Positions 1-8,602 of a stretch of 64,000 bases of DNA are shown here, piece by piece. The first letter of the stretch is position 1. Each line of letters begins with the position of its first letter. Source of the DNA: CAMAXB01 sp964476565 (GTDB lineage: Bacteria > Verrucomicrobiota > Verrucomicrobiia > Opitutales > Opitutaceae). The notes below the pieces were generated by a model, which saw only the letters and a list, made by a program, of their open reading frames with translations, did no database searches and was not told where the DNA came from. The position numbers and the translations under genes are program-made. The stretch covers positions 1-64,000 of the forward strand of contig CAYZBG010000020.1 in the NCBI GenBank assembly GCA_964476565.1. Reading direction: 5' to 3'.

Positions 1-773
1 GCCGTGATCTCCTCACCGGAGTCGAGCACCAACGCCGTCGCCCGCCCGGCCGACGTCACGATGCGCCGCACCCCGCACTTCATGCGGCGCTCGCCGCCGG
101 CCTCGCGGTACTTCTCGAGCAGGACACGCAGGATCACCCGCACGCCCTCAAGCGGCCGGGCAAAGCCCTCGAGGAAGAGGGCCTTGAACATGATCACGAA
201 CTGACCGAACTCCATGTCGTGCTCATGGGCGCTGCCGTAGTACATCAGCGGACAGAACAGCATGTCTTCGAGCAGCGGATCGGTGATCTCGCGTCGGACG
301 ACCTCGCGCGCGGACACCGGTTTGGCGTCGAGGGAGACGTCGTCGTACGTTCGGACGAGGCCGACCAGGCGGCGGAAGCCGTCGATCTGAGCGGGGAACG
401 CGCGCGCCACCTCGGACTCGAAGACGGCAAAGTCGTTGGTGAAGGTCAGCGACGTCTCGCCGCGCGGACCGAAGGCGATGCGGGACCGCTTCTGTTCACA
501 CAGGGCAAACTCGTCCCGGTCGATGCGCAGCTGCCGGAGCAGCTTACCGAGCGGCGTACCCTTCACGCCCGGGCGCACGAAATTCGTCATCGCGTGCAGG
601 CCGACGTCGTACTTGCGCCCGCCGAGGCTGTAGAAACTGTTGAGTCCACCGACGGCGTTGTGCCGTTCGAAAATGCATACTCGCTTGCCGAAGTGTGCGA
701 GTCGGATGCCGGCGGCGAGTCCCGACATGCCGGCCCCGATGATGGCGACGTCGTAGTGCGAGGCGGTGTTCAC
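1..773 (-). CDS. FAD-dependent oxidoreductase, phytoene desaturase-like (3' end cut by window edge)
   Basis: The gene reads leftward off the window, so only about the first 257 residues are visible. The N-terminus has a dinucleotide-binding fold (DVAIIGAGMSGLAAG, then an acidic end of the second strand at FERHNAVGG) typical of FAD-linked amine oxidases, phytoene desaturases and CrtI-type isomerases. The best start is GTG at 773; a TTG lies one codon upstream and no ATG is available. It follows an acyl carrier protein and a ketosynthase on the same strand, with a hairpin between, so a substrate that is acyl-ACP-derived or an unsaturated chain is plausible. That substrate is inference. The FAD fold is clear, but the exact reaction cannot be decided from a partial protein. 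Confidence 0.8.
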   Translation of the reverse strand, partial: MNTASHYDVAIIGAGMSGLAAGIRLAHFGKRVCIFERHNAVGGLNSFYSLGGRKYDVGLHAMTNFVRPGVKGTPLGKLLRQLRIDRDEFALCEQKRSRIAFGPRGETSLTFTNDFAVFESEVARAFPAQIDGFRRLVGLVRTYDDVSLDAKPVSAREVVRREITDPLLEDMLFCPLMYYGSAHEHDMEFGQFVIMFKALFLEGFARPLEGVRVILRVLLEKYREAGGERRMKCGVRRIVTSAGRATALVLDSGEEIT

Positions 774-783
774 CAATAAAAGA

Positions 784-803
784 GGCCGGGCACAGGCCCG
801 GCC
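784..803 (-). terminator. Intrinsic terminator or attenuator between the ACP and oxidoreductase genes
   Basis: A perfect 8-bp inverted repeat (GGCCGGGC / GCCCGGCC) with a 4-base loop lies in the 54 bases between the two minus-strand genes. Read on the minus strand it is followed by TCTTTTATT, a modest U-tract. It may end the ketosynthase-ACP transcript or lower expression of the oxidoreductase. Confidence 0.6.
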
Positions 804-827
804 CGAAAGGACGCCCTGGACGGCGGC

Positions 828-1091
828 TCAGCCCTTGGAGGCGAGCGCGTTGAACTTCGGCGTGAGGTACTCGGCGCAGCTGTCGAGGGAGGCGAGTTGG
901 ATGTAGTCCGCCTCGGGCACCTCGATGCCATGGCGCTTGCGCAGCTCCATGACGATGTCGAGGAAGTCCATGGAATCGAGCTGAAGCTGGTCGCGCAGGC
1001 GCACGTCCGGCTTCACGTTCGACAGGTCTTCATCGGGGGCGATATCAGCGATGATATCGAGCACCACCTGTTTGCATTCGTCTTTGGTCAT
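828..1091 (-). CDS. Acyl carrier protein
   Basis: This 87-residue acidic protein has the 4'-phosphopantetheine attachment motif LDSMDFLDI, with the modified serine at about residue 40. It carries acyl chains as thioesters. It lies directly downstream of a ketosynthase (20-base gap) and upstream of a desaturase-like oxidoreductase on the same strand. It is not next to fabD, fabG or fabF-type fatty acid genes, so it is more likely a dedicated carrier for a special acyl product than the housekeeping AcpP. That distinction is inference from context; the ACP assignment itself is secure. Confidence 0.9.
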   Translation of the reverse strand: MTKDECKQVVLDIIADIAPDEDLSNVKPDVRLRDQLQLDSMDFLDIVMELRKRHGIEVPEADYIQLASLDSCAEYLTPKFNALASKG

Positions 1092-1111
1092 GGTTTTGGG
1101 CGGAGGGCGAC

Positions 1112-2356
1112 TTAAGCGGCGTAACGTTTCACAATCAACGTGGAATTTATGCCGAGCATACCGAACGAATTGTTCAGGATGGCGTCAACCCGACCGGCCT
1201 TTTTCGGCACATTCAGCACCAAGCCCGGGAGGGCGCACTGCGGGTCGAGGTCGTCGACATTGATCGTCGGGTGAACCACGAGGTCATCGAACGACGGCAG
1301 GTTGCCTGCGAGTTCGAGGGCCCCGGCCGCGCCCATGCAGTGGCCGATGAAGCTCTTGGTGTTGTTGATGTGGGTGTCGGGGCAACCCTCGCCAAACACG
1401 GCGCGGATGGCCTCGCACTCCTGGATGTCGCCCAAGGGCGTGGCGGTGGCGTGGGTGTTGACGATGTGGATGTCCCGGGCTTCCAGCCGGGCGTTGGTAA
1501 GGGCCTTGCGGACGCACTCGGCCTGACGCTGCGGGTTCGGCAGCACGTAATCGCTGGCGTCGCTGTTGACGCAGTAGCCGGCGATCTCGCCGTAGATCTT
1601 GGCGCCACGGCGCAGGGCGTCATCGAGGCGTTCCAGGGTGTAAAGCGCCCCACCCTCGGAGACGACGATGCCGTTGCGGGCCTTGTCGAACGGGCGCGAG
1701 GCCTTGGTCGGATCCTCATGCGAGGCCAGGGCTCCCTGGGACTTGAAGCCGGCAAAGATACCGAAGGTGTGGATGCTCTCGCTCACGCCCCCGCAGATCG
1801 CGAGGTCGACCTCGCCGAGGCGCAGCATCTGGGTGGCGTGGATGAGGCCCATGTTGCCCGCCGCGCAGGCCGCGCCGATGGTGTAGGCCGGTCCGGTGGT
1901 ACCGAGGTTGAGCGACGTCTCGCCCGCCGGGTTGTTGGCCACGGTGCGCGGGTTGTGGTAGTGCGACCAGAACTTGGTGTCGTAATTGAACTTAGAGATG
2001 TTGTAGATCTCGTTCTCCGTCTCGACGTTACCGTGCTCGGTGCAGCCGATGTAAATGCCGGTGCGGTCCTTGACCAGCGCGTCGACGGAGAGCCCGGCGT
2101 CGGCCAGCGCCTCGCGCGCGCAGTAGATCGAGATCGAGCCGGCCCGCGTACCGACCCTCAGTTCTTTCTTCTTCTGGTACTTGAGGGCGTCGTAGTGGCA
2201 GACGCCGGCGAGCAAGGTGCCCATGTACCGCACCTCCATGCGTTCCACGCCCGCGACCCCGGTCAGCAGGTTCTTCCGGAACTCGGCGAGCGAGTTGCCG
2301 TTGGGGGCGGTCAAACCGACCCCAGTGATGACGATGCGAGGAAGCGTGGAAGACAT
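1112..2356 (-). CDS. Beta-ketoacyl-[acyl-carrier-protein] synthase, FabF-like
   Basis: A 414-residue thiolase-fold condensing enzyme that elongates acyl chains on ACP. The Cys-His-His triad is intact: Cys164 in GAACAAGN, His302 in NTHATATPLGD, and His339 in KSFIGHCMGAAG. The start at 2356 gives the family N-terminus MSSTLPRIVITGVG; an upstream in-frame start would run into the divergent galE. It heads a minus-strand set of ketosynthase, ACP and FAD oxidoreductase. The ACAAGN active-site segment differs from the usual FabF form, which fits a specialised ketosynthase of polyene or secondary lipid type. No chain-length-factor partner or acyltransferase is visible in the window. Confidence 0.88.
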   Translation of the reverse strand: MSSTLPRIVITGVGLTAPNGNSLAEFRKNLLTGVAGVERMEVRYMGTLLAGVCHYDALKYQKKKELRVGTRAGSISIYCAREALADAGLSVDALVKDRTGIYIGCTEHGNVETENEIYNISKFNYDTKFWSHYHNPRTVANNPAGETSLNLGTTGPAYTIGAACAAGNMGLIHATQMLRLGEVDLAICGGVSESIHTFGIFAGFKSQGALASHEDPTKASRPFDKARNGIVVSEGGALYTLERLDDALRRGAKIYGEIAGYCVNSDASDYVLPNPQRQAECVRKALTNARLEARDIHIVNTHATATPLGDIQECEAIRAVFGEGCPDTHINNTKSFIGHCMGAAGALELAGNLPSFDDLVVHPTINVDDLDPQCALPGLVLNVPKKAGRVDAILNNSFGMLGINSTLIVKRYAA

Positions 2357-2411
2357 CGAAAAAGAAACCGCTAGCCAACCCCTCACCGAACGCAATACAA
2401 GCCTCCTCCAC

Positions 2412-3410
2412 ATGAACGTTCTCGTCGTCGGGGGGGCCGGTTACATCGGCAGTCATTGTGTACGCCAATTGATCGCAGCTGGGCACAAGCCGGTGGTCAT
2501 CGACAACCTGGTGTTCGGCCATCGCGCCGCCGTGCCGGAAGACGTGCCGCTGTACACCGTCAACCTCGGGAACGAGAGCGAGGTCGGACGCATCCTCCGG
2601 AAGGAGAAGATCGATCTCGTGATGCACTTCGCCGCCTACGCCTATGTGGGCGAGAGCGTGAAGGAACCGCTCAAGTACTACTTCAACAACGTGGTGGCCA
2701 CCTTACACTTGCTCCGGTGCATGCTCGGCTCCGGCGTGAAGAAGTTCGTCTTTTCGTCCACCTGCGCGACCTTCGGCGTGCCGCAGCGCATGCCCATCGT
2801 CGAGGACCTGCCGCAGGCGCCGATCAATCCCTACGGCCAGACCAAGCTCGACATCGAAATCGCCCTCAAGTCGCTGGCCGCCGCCCAGGGCCTGAGTTTC
2901 GCGGCCTTCCGCTACTTCAACGCCGCCGGCGCAGCCGAGGACGGCAGCATCGGCGAAGACCACGATCCGGAGAGCCACCTCATCCCGCTGGCCATCGGCG
3001 CCGCCACCGGGCAGCGCCCGCCGCTGCAGGTGTTTGGCAACGACTACCCCACCCCGGACGGCACGTGCCTGCGCGACTACGTGCACGTGGACGACCTCAG
3101 CCGGGCCCATATCGCGGTCTTCGACCGTCTCGCCACGCCCGGGGCTGCGCTGTTCTACAACCTGGGCACGGGCAAGCCGACGTCCGTCCTCGAGGTGATT
3201 CGCGCGGTGGAGAAAGCCACGGGCAAGCCGGTGCCGCACACCTTCGCGCCGCGCCGCGCCGGCGATCCCCCGGCGCTCTACGCTGACTCGACCAAGGCGA
3301 AGAGCGAACTCGGATGGACGGTCCAGTTCCCGGACATCGACGGCATCGTGGCGACGGCGTGGAAGTGGCACTCCACGCATCCGAACGGCTACGGCGATAA
3401 GGCAAAATAA
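2412..3410 (+). CDS. galE: UDP-glucose 4-epimerase
   Basis: A 332-residue short-chain dehydrogenase-type epimerase that interconverts UDP-glucose and UDP-galactose (Leloir pathway and surface polysaccharide precursors). The NAD-binding glycine motif GGAGYIGSH lies at residues 7-15. The catalytic Ser/Thr is in FSSTCATFG near residue 116, and Tyr141 with Lys145 form the YxxxK pair in NPYGQTK. The ATG at 2412 was chosen because the Rossmann motif follows at once; in-frame sequence upstream overlaps the divergent ketosynthase gene. The leader (GCCTCCTCCAC) is pyrimidine-rich with no Shine-Dalgarno. A REP-like hairpin repeat follows the stop codon. Confidence 0.95.
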   Translation: MNVLVVGGAGYIGSHCVRQLIAAGHKPVVIDNLVFGHRAAVPEDVPLYTVNLGNESEVGRILRKEKIDLVMHFAAYAYVGESVKEPLKYYFNNVVATLHLLRCMLGSGVKKFVFSSTCATFGVPQRMPIVEDLPQAPINPYGQTKLDIEIALKSLAAAQGLSFAAFRYFNAAGAAEDGSIGEDHDPESHLIPLAIGAATGQRPPLQVFGNDYPTPDGTCLRDYVHVDDLSRAHIAVFDRLATPGAALFYNLGTGKPTSVLEVIRAVEKATGKPVPHTFAPRRAGDPPALYADSTKAKSELGWTVQFPDIDGIVATAWKWHSTHPNGYGDKAK

Positions 3411-3415
3411 GTCGA

Positions 3416-3466
3416 AGGTCGAAAAGTCGCAGGTCGAAGGTCGTCACCGGCCCGCGGGAGCGGGCC
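3416..3466 (+). repeat. REP-like dispersed repeat, copy 1, with 7-bp hairpin
   Basis: This 51-base element follows galE. It starts with AGGTCGAAAAGTCG, passes through GTCACC, and ends in a perfect hairpin at 3449-3466 (GGCCCGC, loop GGGA, GCGGGCC). A second 51-base copy in reverse orientation sits at 32118-32168. The hairpin may also serve as a 3' end stabiliser or weak terminator between the convergent galE and purH genes. Confidence 0.65.
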
Positions 3467-3633
3467 TAGCGGGCGCGTGGCGCGCATGCCTACCACCGAA
3501 TCGGTCGTTGCGGACCCAAGGTGGGCGCGCGGGTCCCTCCGCGCGCGGATTGGCGCGTACACGGCGCATACGCACGCGACCGGCACGGTCGCGGCTACAG
3601 TGAGGTCGTCGTAGGCTGCCGACTGAGCCGGCG

Positions 3634-5181
3634 TCAGTGTTTGAAGTGACGCAGGCCGGTGAAGACCATCGCCATGCCGCGTTCGTCGGCCGCCTTGATG
3701 ACCTCGTCGTCACGCACGGAGCCGCCGGGCTGAATCGCGCAGGTCGCGCCCGCTTCGGCCGCGGCGATCAGGCCGTCGGCAAAGGGGAACAGCGCTTCGC
3801 TCGCCACGACCGAGCCCTTGAGGTCGAGCTTCGCCTCGCCGGCCTTCCAGACCGCGATGCGGGAACTGTCCACCCGCGCCATCTGACCGGCACCGACGCC
3901 AAGCGTCTGTTCGCTGCGACAGTAGACGATGGCGTTGGACTTGACGTGTTTGGCGACCTTCCAGCCGAACATCATGCCGGCCCACTCTTCTTCCGTGGGA
4001 GCGCGCTTGGTCACGACCTTGAACGTGCGCGGATCGCCGAGGACCTTGTCGCGGTCCTGCAGCAGCACGCCGCCGATCACGGAGCGCACTTCCTGCAGCG
4101 AATCCGGGCCGATCCCCTCCTTCGCGATCATCAGGCGCAGGTTCTTCTTTTTCGCGAACACCGCCAGCGCCTCGTCGCTGAAGCGGGGCGCGATGATCAC
4201 CTCGGTGAAGATCTCCGCGATCGTCCGCGCGAGTTCGCCGCCGAGCGTGTGATTGACAATGATGATGCCGCCAAAGGGTGCCTGGCGGTCGGTGGCAAAG
4301 GCCTTCTCCCACGCCGCCTCGAGCGTGTCGGCGCTGGCCACGCCGCAGGGATTGGTGTGCTTGAGGATCGCCACCGTGGGACGCTCGAACTCGCCGATCA
4401 GGTAGGTCGCCGACGTGATATCGAGGATGTTGTTATAGCTGAGTTCCTTCCCCTGCAGCTGCTGGAAGTGCTCATGGAAGGTGCCGTACAACGCGGCCTG
4501 CTGGTGCGGGTTCTCGCCGTAGCGCAGGGTCTGCGCCTTCTTATAGGTCAACGTGAGCTTCTCCGGGAAACCGCCGAGCGCGGCCAGATCGGGCGTCTCG
4601 GCCTGGCGTTCGAGGTACGCGGCGATCGCGGTGTCGTACGCACCCGTGCGCTGGAAAACCTTCAACGCCAGCCGGCGGCGCAGGCCGGGCAGGTCGGCGG
4701 GCTGAGCATACGCGGCGAGCACGGCGGGGTAGTCCGCCGGATCGCAGACCACCGTCACGCTCTCGTGGTTCTTCGCCGCACTGCGCAGCATCGAGGGACC
4801 GCCGATGTCGATGTTCTCGATCGCCTCCTCAAACTCGACGTGCGGCTTCGCCACCGTCTGTTCGAAGGGATAAAGGTTCACCACCACCAGGTCGATCAGG
4901 GCGATGCCGTGCGCCTTGGCCGCGGCGAGATGGTCCGCCTTGTCGCGCCGGCAGAGCAGGCCGCCGTGGATCTTCGGATGCAGCGTCTTGACCCGCCCTT
5001 CCATCATCTCCGGGAAACCGGTGTGCTGGCTGACCTCGGTCACCGGCAGTCCCTTGTCGGCCAGCAGCTTCGCGGTGCCGCCGGTGGAGAGCAGCGTGTA
5101 ACCGTGCTGCTTGACCAAGGCGGTCGCGAACTCGACGAGACCGGATTTGTCGCTGACGGAAAGAAGGGCCAGTTTCTCCAT
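3634..5181 (-). CDS. purH: Bifunctional AICAR formyltransferase / IMP cyclohydrolase
   Basis: A 515-residue protein of typical PurH length that performs the last two steps of IMP synthesis. The N-terminal cyclohydrolase (MGS-like) domain begins MEKLALLSVSDKSG and contains STGGTAKLL. The C-terminal transformylase domain carries KHTNPCGVA and later PGGSVRDDEVI, both family hallmarks. The start at 5181 is placed at the family N-terminus; the ten extra in-frame codons upstream look non-coding. It converges on galE and is followed on the same strand by no other purine gene, so it seems to be transcribed alone. Confidence is high. Confidence 0.96.
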   Translation of the reverse strand: MEKLALLSVSDKSGLVEFATALVKQHGYTLLSTGGTAKLLADKGLPVTEVSQHTGFPEMMEGRVKTLHPKIHGGLLCRRDKADHLAAAKAHGIALIDLVVVNLYPFEQTVAKPHVEFEEAIENIDIGGPSMLRSAAKNHESVTVVCDPADYPAVLAAYAQPADLPGLRRRLALKVFQRTGAYDTAIAAYLERQAETPDLAALGGFPEKLTLTYKKAQTLRYGENPHQQAALYGTFHEHFQQLQGKELSYNNILDITSATYLIGEFERPTVAILKHTNPCGVASADTLEAAWEKAFATDRQAPFGGIIIVNHTLGGELARTIAEIFTEVIIAPRFSDEALAVFAKKKNLRLMIAKEGIGPDSLQEVRSVIGGVLLQDRDKVLGDPRTFKVVTKRAPTEEEWAGMMFGWKVAKHVKSNAIVYCRSEQTLGVGAGQMARVDSSRIAVWKAGEAKLDLKGSVVASEALFPFADGLIAAAEAGATCAIQPGGSVRDDEVIKAADERGMAMVFTGLRHFKH

Positions 5182-5241
5182 AAAAAGGGCTTTGTGCGCC
5201 CCTCGGTTCACGGTGGCAAGCCCGGCGTTGGCCGCGTCCGT

Positions 5242-5985
5242 TCAGGGATGCGGCGTACCCGGCGCCCCATGATGTCCGGGGGCCCCGGACGTCGCGGGCA
5301 TCAGATGTTCGTGAAACCAGCCGTGCACCCGCGGATCGCCCCGAACGAGCGTCAAGACGCCCAGCCCGATCAGCGCCACACCGCCCAGACGCAACCACCG
5401 GCGGCGGCTCGAACCGCCGAGGCGCTGCCCCAGCCAGCCCACGGCCAGCAGCCCAGGCAGGGTGGCGAGGCCGAAGACATACGCCCCGACCACGACGGTA
5501 GCGGCCGAATTCGTGCCCACGAGGTAGAGGATCGCCATCAACGACAGACCGCAGGGCAGGAATCCGTTCACCCACCCGGCCAGCACGCTCTTGAGCAGCG
5601 ACGGGGACCGCCACAGGGCCCCCAGGGTGCGGCAGGCCTCAGAACCTGCCCACCGTTGCGACCAGGTGACCGGCGCGCGCCACTCGAGGGCGTAGGCCAG
5701 GCCGAGCAGTATCATCGCCAGCCCGACCACCCACCCCAACACCGTCTGCAACGGGCCAACGGGATTCGAACCCGCGAGCCACGTGCTGCCGACGAGCAGG
5801 ACCACGGCGAGGAACAGGTACGACGTGGCCTTGCCGAGCTGGTAGCAGACGTGGCGCGCCAGCAGGGTGGAAAATCGCGGCGCCCCCGCCGACACCGCCA
5901 GGGCGAACGCGCCGCACATGCCGATGCAGTGCCCGGACCCAAGCAGTCCGAGGAGAAACACTGCGCCAAGATCAACCCACGACAT
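5242..5985 (-). CDS. SafE/TauE-type (CcdA-like) membrane protein
   Basis: A 247-residue polytopic inner-membrane protein with about six hydrophobic segments. The first carries the family signature GSGHCIGMCG (Cys20 and Cys24), found in the sulfite exporter TauE/SafE and DsbD/CcdA-like group (COG2836). Members are often linked to cbb3 oxidase or copper maturation, but no such genes are adjacent here. The start at 5985 (MSWVDLG) is preferred because upstream residues are arginine-rich and lack membrane character. It lies 60 bases upstream of purH on the same strand and is divergent from apaG. The transported substrate cannot be told from sequence. Confidence 0.82.
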   Translation of the reverse strand: MSWVDLGAVFLLGLLGSGHCIGMCGAFALAVSAGAPRFSTLLARHVCYQLGKATSYLFLAVVLLVGSTWLAGSNPVGPLQTVLGWVVGLAMILLGLAYALEWRAPVTWSQRWAGSEACRTLGALWRSPSLLKSVLAGWVNGFLPCGLSLMAILYLVGTNSAATVVVGAYVFGLATLPGLLAVGWLGQRLGGSSRRRWLRLGGVALIGLGVLTLVRGDPRVHGWFHEHLMPATSGAPGHHGAPGTPHP

Positions 5986-6046
5986 CAGGGCGACCTTCGC
6001 CGGCCGGTGATGCGGCGCAACCGAAAAGGCCGCCGCCCGGAACCAC

Positions 6047-6484
6047 GTGCGGCTTGCACCGCAGCGCAACCGGCGTCTCTTTGCTCACGTGGCGCAGGTC
6101 TCCAAGGAACTCCCCGGGCTCACCGCCCATCTCGACCGGTTGGTTTATCACCACGGCGGCATGAGCCTGCCACCGGACAAGCCCCACGCCTTCGTCTACT
6201 TCATCACGTTGCGCAACGCCTCGGAACGCACGGTGACCCTGCTGGGCCGGAAGTGGGTGATCGAACACGCCGACGGCAGCCAGCTGGTGGTGGAAGGCGA
6301 CAAGATCGTAGGCGAAACGCCACGGCTCGAGCCCGGCGAACAGTTTTCGTACAACAGCTACCACGTCACCGCACATGACGCCCGCGTGCGCGGATCCTTC
6401 CACGGCGTCGACGAGTGGGGCGAACGCGTGCACGTCATTCTGCCACCCTTCGACATGACGATTCCCCGCCCCGAGGCCGACTGA
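6047..6484 (+). CDS. apaG: ApaG domain protein
   Basis: A 145-residue protein whose C-terminal two thirds match the ApaG fold: HAFVYFITLRNAS, then LLGRKWVIEHADG and VVGE-like VEGDKIVGETPRLEPG. ApaG is a small immunoglobulin-like protein linked to Co2+ resistance and Mg2+ efflux in enterics; its molecular role is unsettled. The reading frame is closed by a TGA at 6008, so the start is GTG 6047 or a later GTG at 6089. No good ribosome-binding site separates the two. It is divergent from the SafE-type gene and converges on clpX. Confidence 0.85.
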   Translation: MRLAPQRNRRLFAHVAQVSKELPGLTAHLDRLVYHHGGMSLPPDKPHAFVYFITLRNASERTVTLLGRKWVIEHADGSQLVVEGDKIVGETPRLEPGEQFSYNSYHVTAHDARVRGSFHGVDEWGERVHVILPPFDMTIPRPEAD

Positions 6485-6520
6485 TCGGCGGACGCCGCCG
6501 GGGTGTCCGGTCACATGCCT

Positions 6521-6546
6521 AAGGTCGCAGGCCGGAGGCGGCCTTT
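6521..6546. terminator. Candidate terminator hairpin between apaG and clpX
   Basis: An 8-bp stem (AAGGTCGC pairing with GCGGCCTT, one G-U pair) with a 9-base loop ends in three T residues. It lies between two convergent genes. The T-tract is short, so it is only a moderate candidate. Confidence 0.4.
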
Positions 6547-6584
6547 GCCGTCCCGACGGCTTGACCAGCGACGGAGCACCCGGC

Positions 6585-7877
6585 TCAGGCCGCGTCTTTG
6601 GTTTCGCTCTTGCTGGAGCGGCGCAAGGTCGGCTTGCGGCGACCGGCCACGACCGCGGCATCAATCACCACTTCCACCACGTCGTCGCGCTGCGGCAGAT
6701 CGTACATGACCTCAAGCATGAGGCTTTCCATGATCGAGCGCAGGGCTCGCGCGCCCGTCTTGAGCTCAATCGCCTTCTGGGCGATGGCGCGCACGGCATC
6801 GCCCGTGAGCTTCAACCGCACCCCGTCCATGGCGAAGAGCTTGGAGTACTGCTTCACCATCGCGTTCTTGGTGCGCAGCATGATCTTTTCCAGGTCCGCC
6901 ACCTGCAGCTGATCCAGCACGGAGACCACCGGCAGGCGACCGATGAACTCGGGGATCATGCCGAACCGGATCAAATCCTCAGGGGCGACGGACTTCATCA
7001 TCTCTTCCGGCGTCATCGAGCCGTCCTGGGCCGCCCGCCCGCCCCCGAAGCCCATGCTGCGCTGGCCGAGCCGGCGCTGGATGATGCCCTCGAGGCCGAC
7101 GAAAGCGCCGCCGCAGATGAAGAGGATGTTCTGGGTGTTGATCTGAACGTATTCCTGGTTCGGGTGCTTGCGCCCGCCCTGCGGCGGCACGTTGCAGACC
7201 GTTCCTTCAAGAATCTTGAGCAGCGCCTGCTGCACGCCTTCGCCCGACACGTCGCGCGTGATGGACACGTTCTCGGTCTTGCGGCCGATCTTATCGATCT
7301 CGTCGATGTAGATGATGCCGCACTCGGCCTTCTTGACGTCGTAATTCGCCGCCTGGAGCAGGCGCAGCACGACGTTCTCCACGTCCTCGCCGACGTAGCC
7401 GGCTTCGGTCAGCGTCGTTGCGTCCGAGATGGCGAACGGCACATCGAGGATCTTGGCGAGCGTGCGGGCGAGCAGCGTCTTGCCGGAGCCGGTGGGCCCG
7501 ACGAGCATGATGTTGCTCTTCTCGACCTCGACCTCGTTGAACTCCGGGGCGAGCGCGGCTGGATCCTTGGCGCTCTGGCCGGAGTCGAACATCAGCCGCT
7601 TGTAGTGGTTGTAGACCGCGACCGAGAGCACCTTCTTGGCGTGGTCCTGGCCGATCACGAAATCGTCGAGCGTGCGCTTGATCTCCGACGGCTTGATCAA
7701 CCGGATCGCCGGACGGGACTCGACCGGGGTCGCCTTCGCCTCGCGGTCGATGATCGTCTTGCAGACGTTGACGCACGAGTCGCAGATGTAGACACCCGGA
7801 CCCGCAATGATCTTCTTCACTTCCGCCTGCGACTTGCCGCAGAAGGAACAGAGCGTCATGCGCGACGATTTGGCCAT
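6585..7877 (-). CDS. clpX: ATP-dependent Clp protease ATP-binding subunit ClpX
   Basis: A 430-residue AAA+ unfoldase that recognises substrates and feeds them to ClpP. The N-terminal C4 zinc-binding domain has Cys10, Cys13, Cys32 and Cys35. The AAA+ module shows Walker A GPTGSGKT at residues 127-134, the pore loop GYVGED, and Walker B IIYIDEIDKI. The ClpP-docking loop reads MGFGGG where IGF is usual. It is the last gene of tig-clpP-clpX on the minus strand, 66 bases after clpP. ATG 7877 fits the family N-terminus. Confidence 0.97.
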   Translation of the reverse strand: MAKSSRMTLCSFCGKSQAEVKKIIAGPGVYICDSCVNVCKTIIDREAKATPVESRPAIRLIKPSEIKRTLDDFVIGQDHAKKVLSVAVYNHYKRLMFDSGQSAKDPAALAPEFNEVEVEKSNIMLVGPTGSGKTLLARTLAKILDVPFAISDATTLTEAGYVGEDVENVVLRLLQAANYDVKKAECGIIYIDEIDKIGRKTENVSITRDVSGEGVQQALLKILEGTVCNVPPQGGRKHPNQEYVQINTQNILFICGGAFVGLEGIIQRRLGQRSMGFGGGRAAQDGSMTPEEMMKSVAPEDLIRFGMIPEFIGRLPVVSVLDQLQVADLEKIMLRTKNAMVKQYSKLFAMDGVRLKLTGDAVRAIAQKAIELKTGARALRSIMESLMLEVMYDLPQRDDVVEVVIDAAVVAGRRKPTLRRSSKSETKDAA

Positions 7878-7943
7878 GCGTTTAGAATGACGGCGTAGAC
7901 CGGCGTCTGTCGAGGGAGGAAACTACGGACCGTCCGAGCCTCT

Positions 7944-8567
7944 TCAGGCCGCGGGGGTGACGGAGAGGGACTGCACCTCGCGCGTCGAGACGACCACATG
8001 GTCCACGATGCCGTAGTCCTTGGCCTCCTGCGCGCTCATGTAGTAATCGCGATCCGAGTCCTTTTCGACCTGCTGCATCGTCTTACCGGTGTGCTTGGCG
8101 ATGACCTCGTTGAGCGTGCGGCGCCAGCGGAGGATCTCCTTGGCGGCGATGGCGATGTCAGCGGCCTGGCCACCCGCACCGCCCGAGGGCTGGTGAATCA
8201 TGACGCGGCTGTTCGGCAGCGCGAAACGTTTGCCCTTGGTGCCGGCCGACAGCAGGACGGTCGCCATCGAGGCGGCCATGCCGATGCAGTAGGTGACCAC
8301 GTCGCACTGCAGGAAGTTGATCGTGTCGTAGATCGCCATGCCGCCGGTGACGACGCCGCCCGGGGAGTTGATGTACAGGTGGATGTCCTTCTTGGGATCC
8401 TCCATCTGCAGGAAGAGCAACTGGGCGATGACGCTGTTGGCCACGCCATCATCGATCGGTGAGCCGATGAAGATGATCCGATCCTTCAGCAGGCGCGAAT
8501 AGATGTCCATCGACCGCTCGCCGCGGCCGGTGTTTTCGATGACGTAGGGAATGTAGTAGCTGCTCAC
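7944..8567 (-). CDS. clpP: ATP-dependent Clp protease proteolytic subunit
   Basis: A 207-residue serine peptidase (family S14) that forms the tetradecameric chamber partnered by ClpX. The catalytic triad is Ser100 in GMAASMATVL, His125 in MIHQPSGG, and Asp174 in the DRDYYMSA segment. The N-terminus (MSSYYIPYVIENTGRGER) matches typical bacterial ClpP, including the processing region ahead of YSRLLKDRIIF. It lies 35 bases downstream of tig and 66 bases upstream of clpX, the classical order, so the three are probably co-transcribed. Confidence 0.97.
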   Translation of the reverse strand: MSSYYIPYVIENTGRGERSMDIYSRLLKDRIIFIGSPIDDGVANSVIAQLLFLQMEDPKKDIHLYINSPGGVVTGGMAIYDTINFLQCDVVTYCIGMAASMATVLLSAGTKGKRFALPNSRVMIHQPSGGAGGQAADIAIAAKEILRWRRTLNEVIAKHTGKTMQQVEKDSDRDYYMSAQEAKDYGIVDHVVVSTREVQSLSVTPAA

Positions 8568-8602
8568 GTGGCTCCTGGGTTGCGAACCTCGCGGACCGTC
8601 GG

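Noticed and set aside
5745..5800. T-arm-like sequence (GGTTCGAATCCC on the minus strand), possible tRNA
   Set aside because: It lies inside the SafE-type reading frame, encodes part of a membrane protein loop, and no D-arm, anticodon arm or acceptor stem can be formed around it.
3637..6378. Plus-strand open frame of 913 codons opposite purH and the SafE-type gene
   Set aside because: Composition is typical of antisense to high-GC genes (Arg/His/Gly/Ala-rich, no family motifs), and both opposite-strand genes are well supported.
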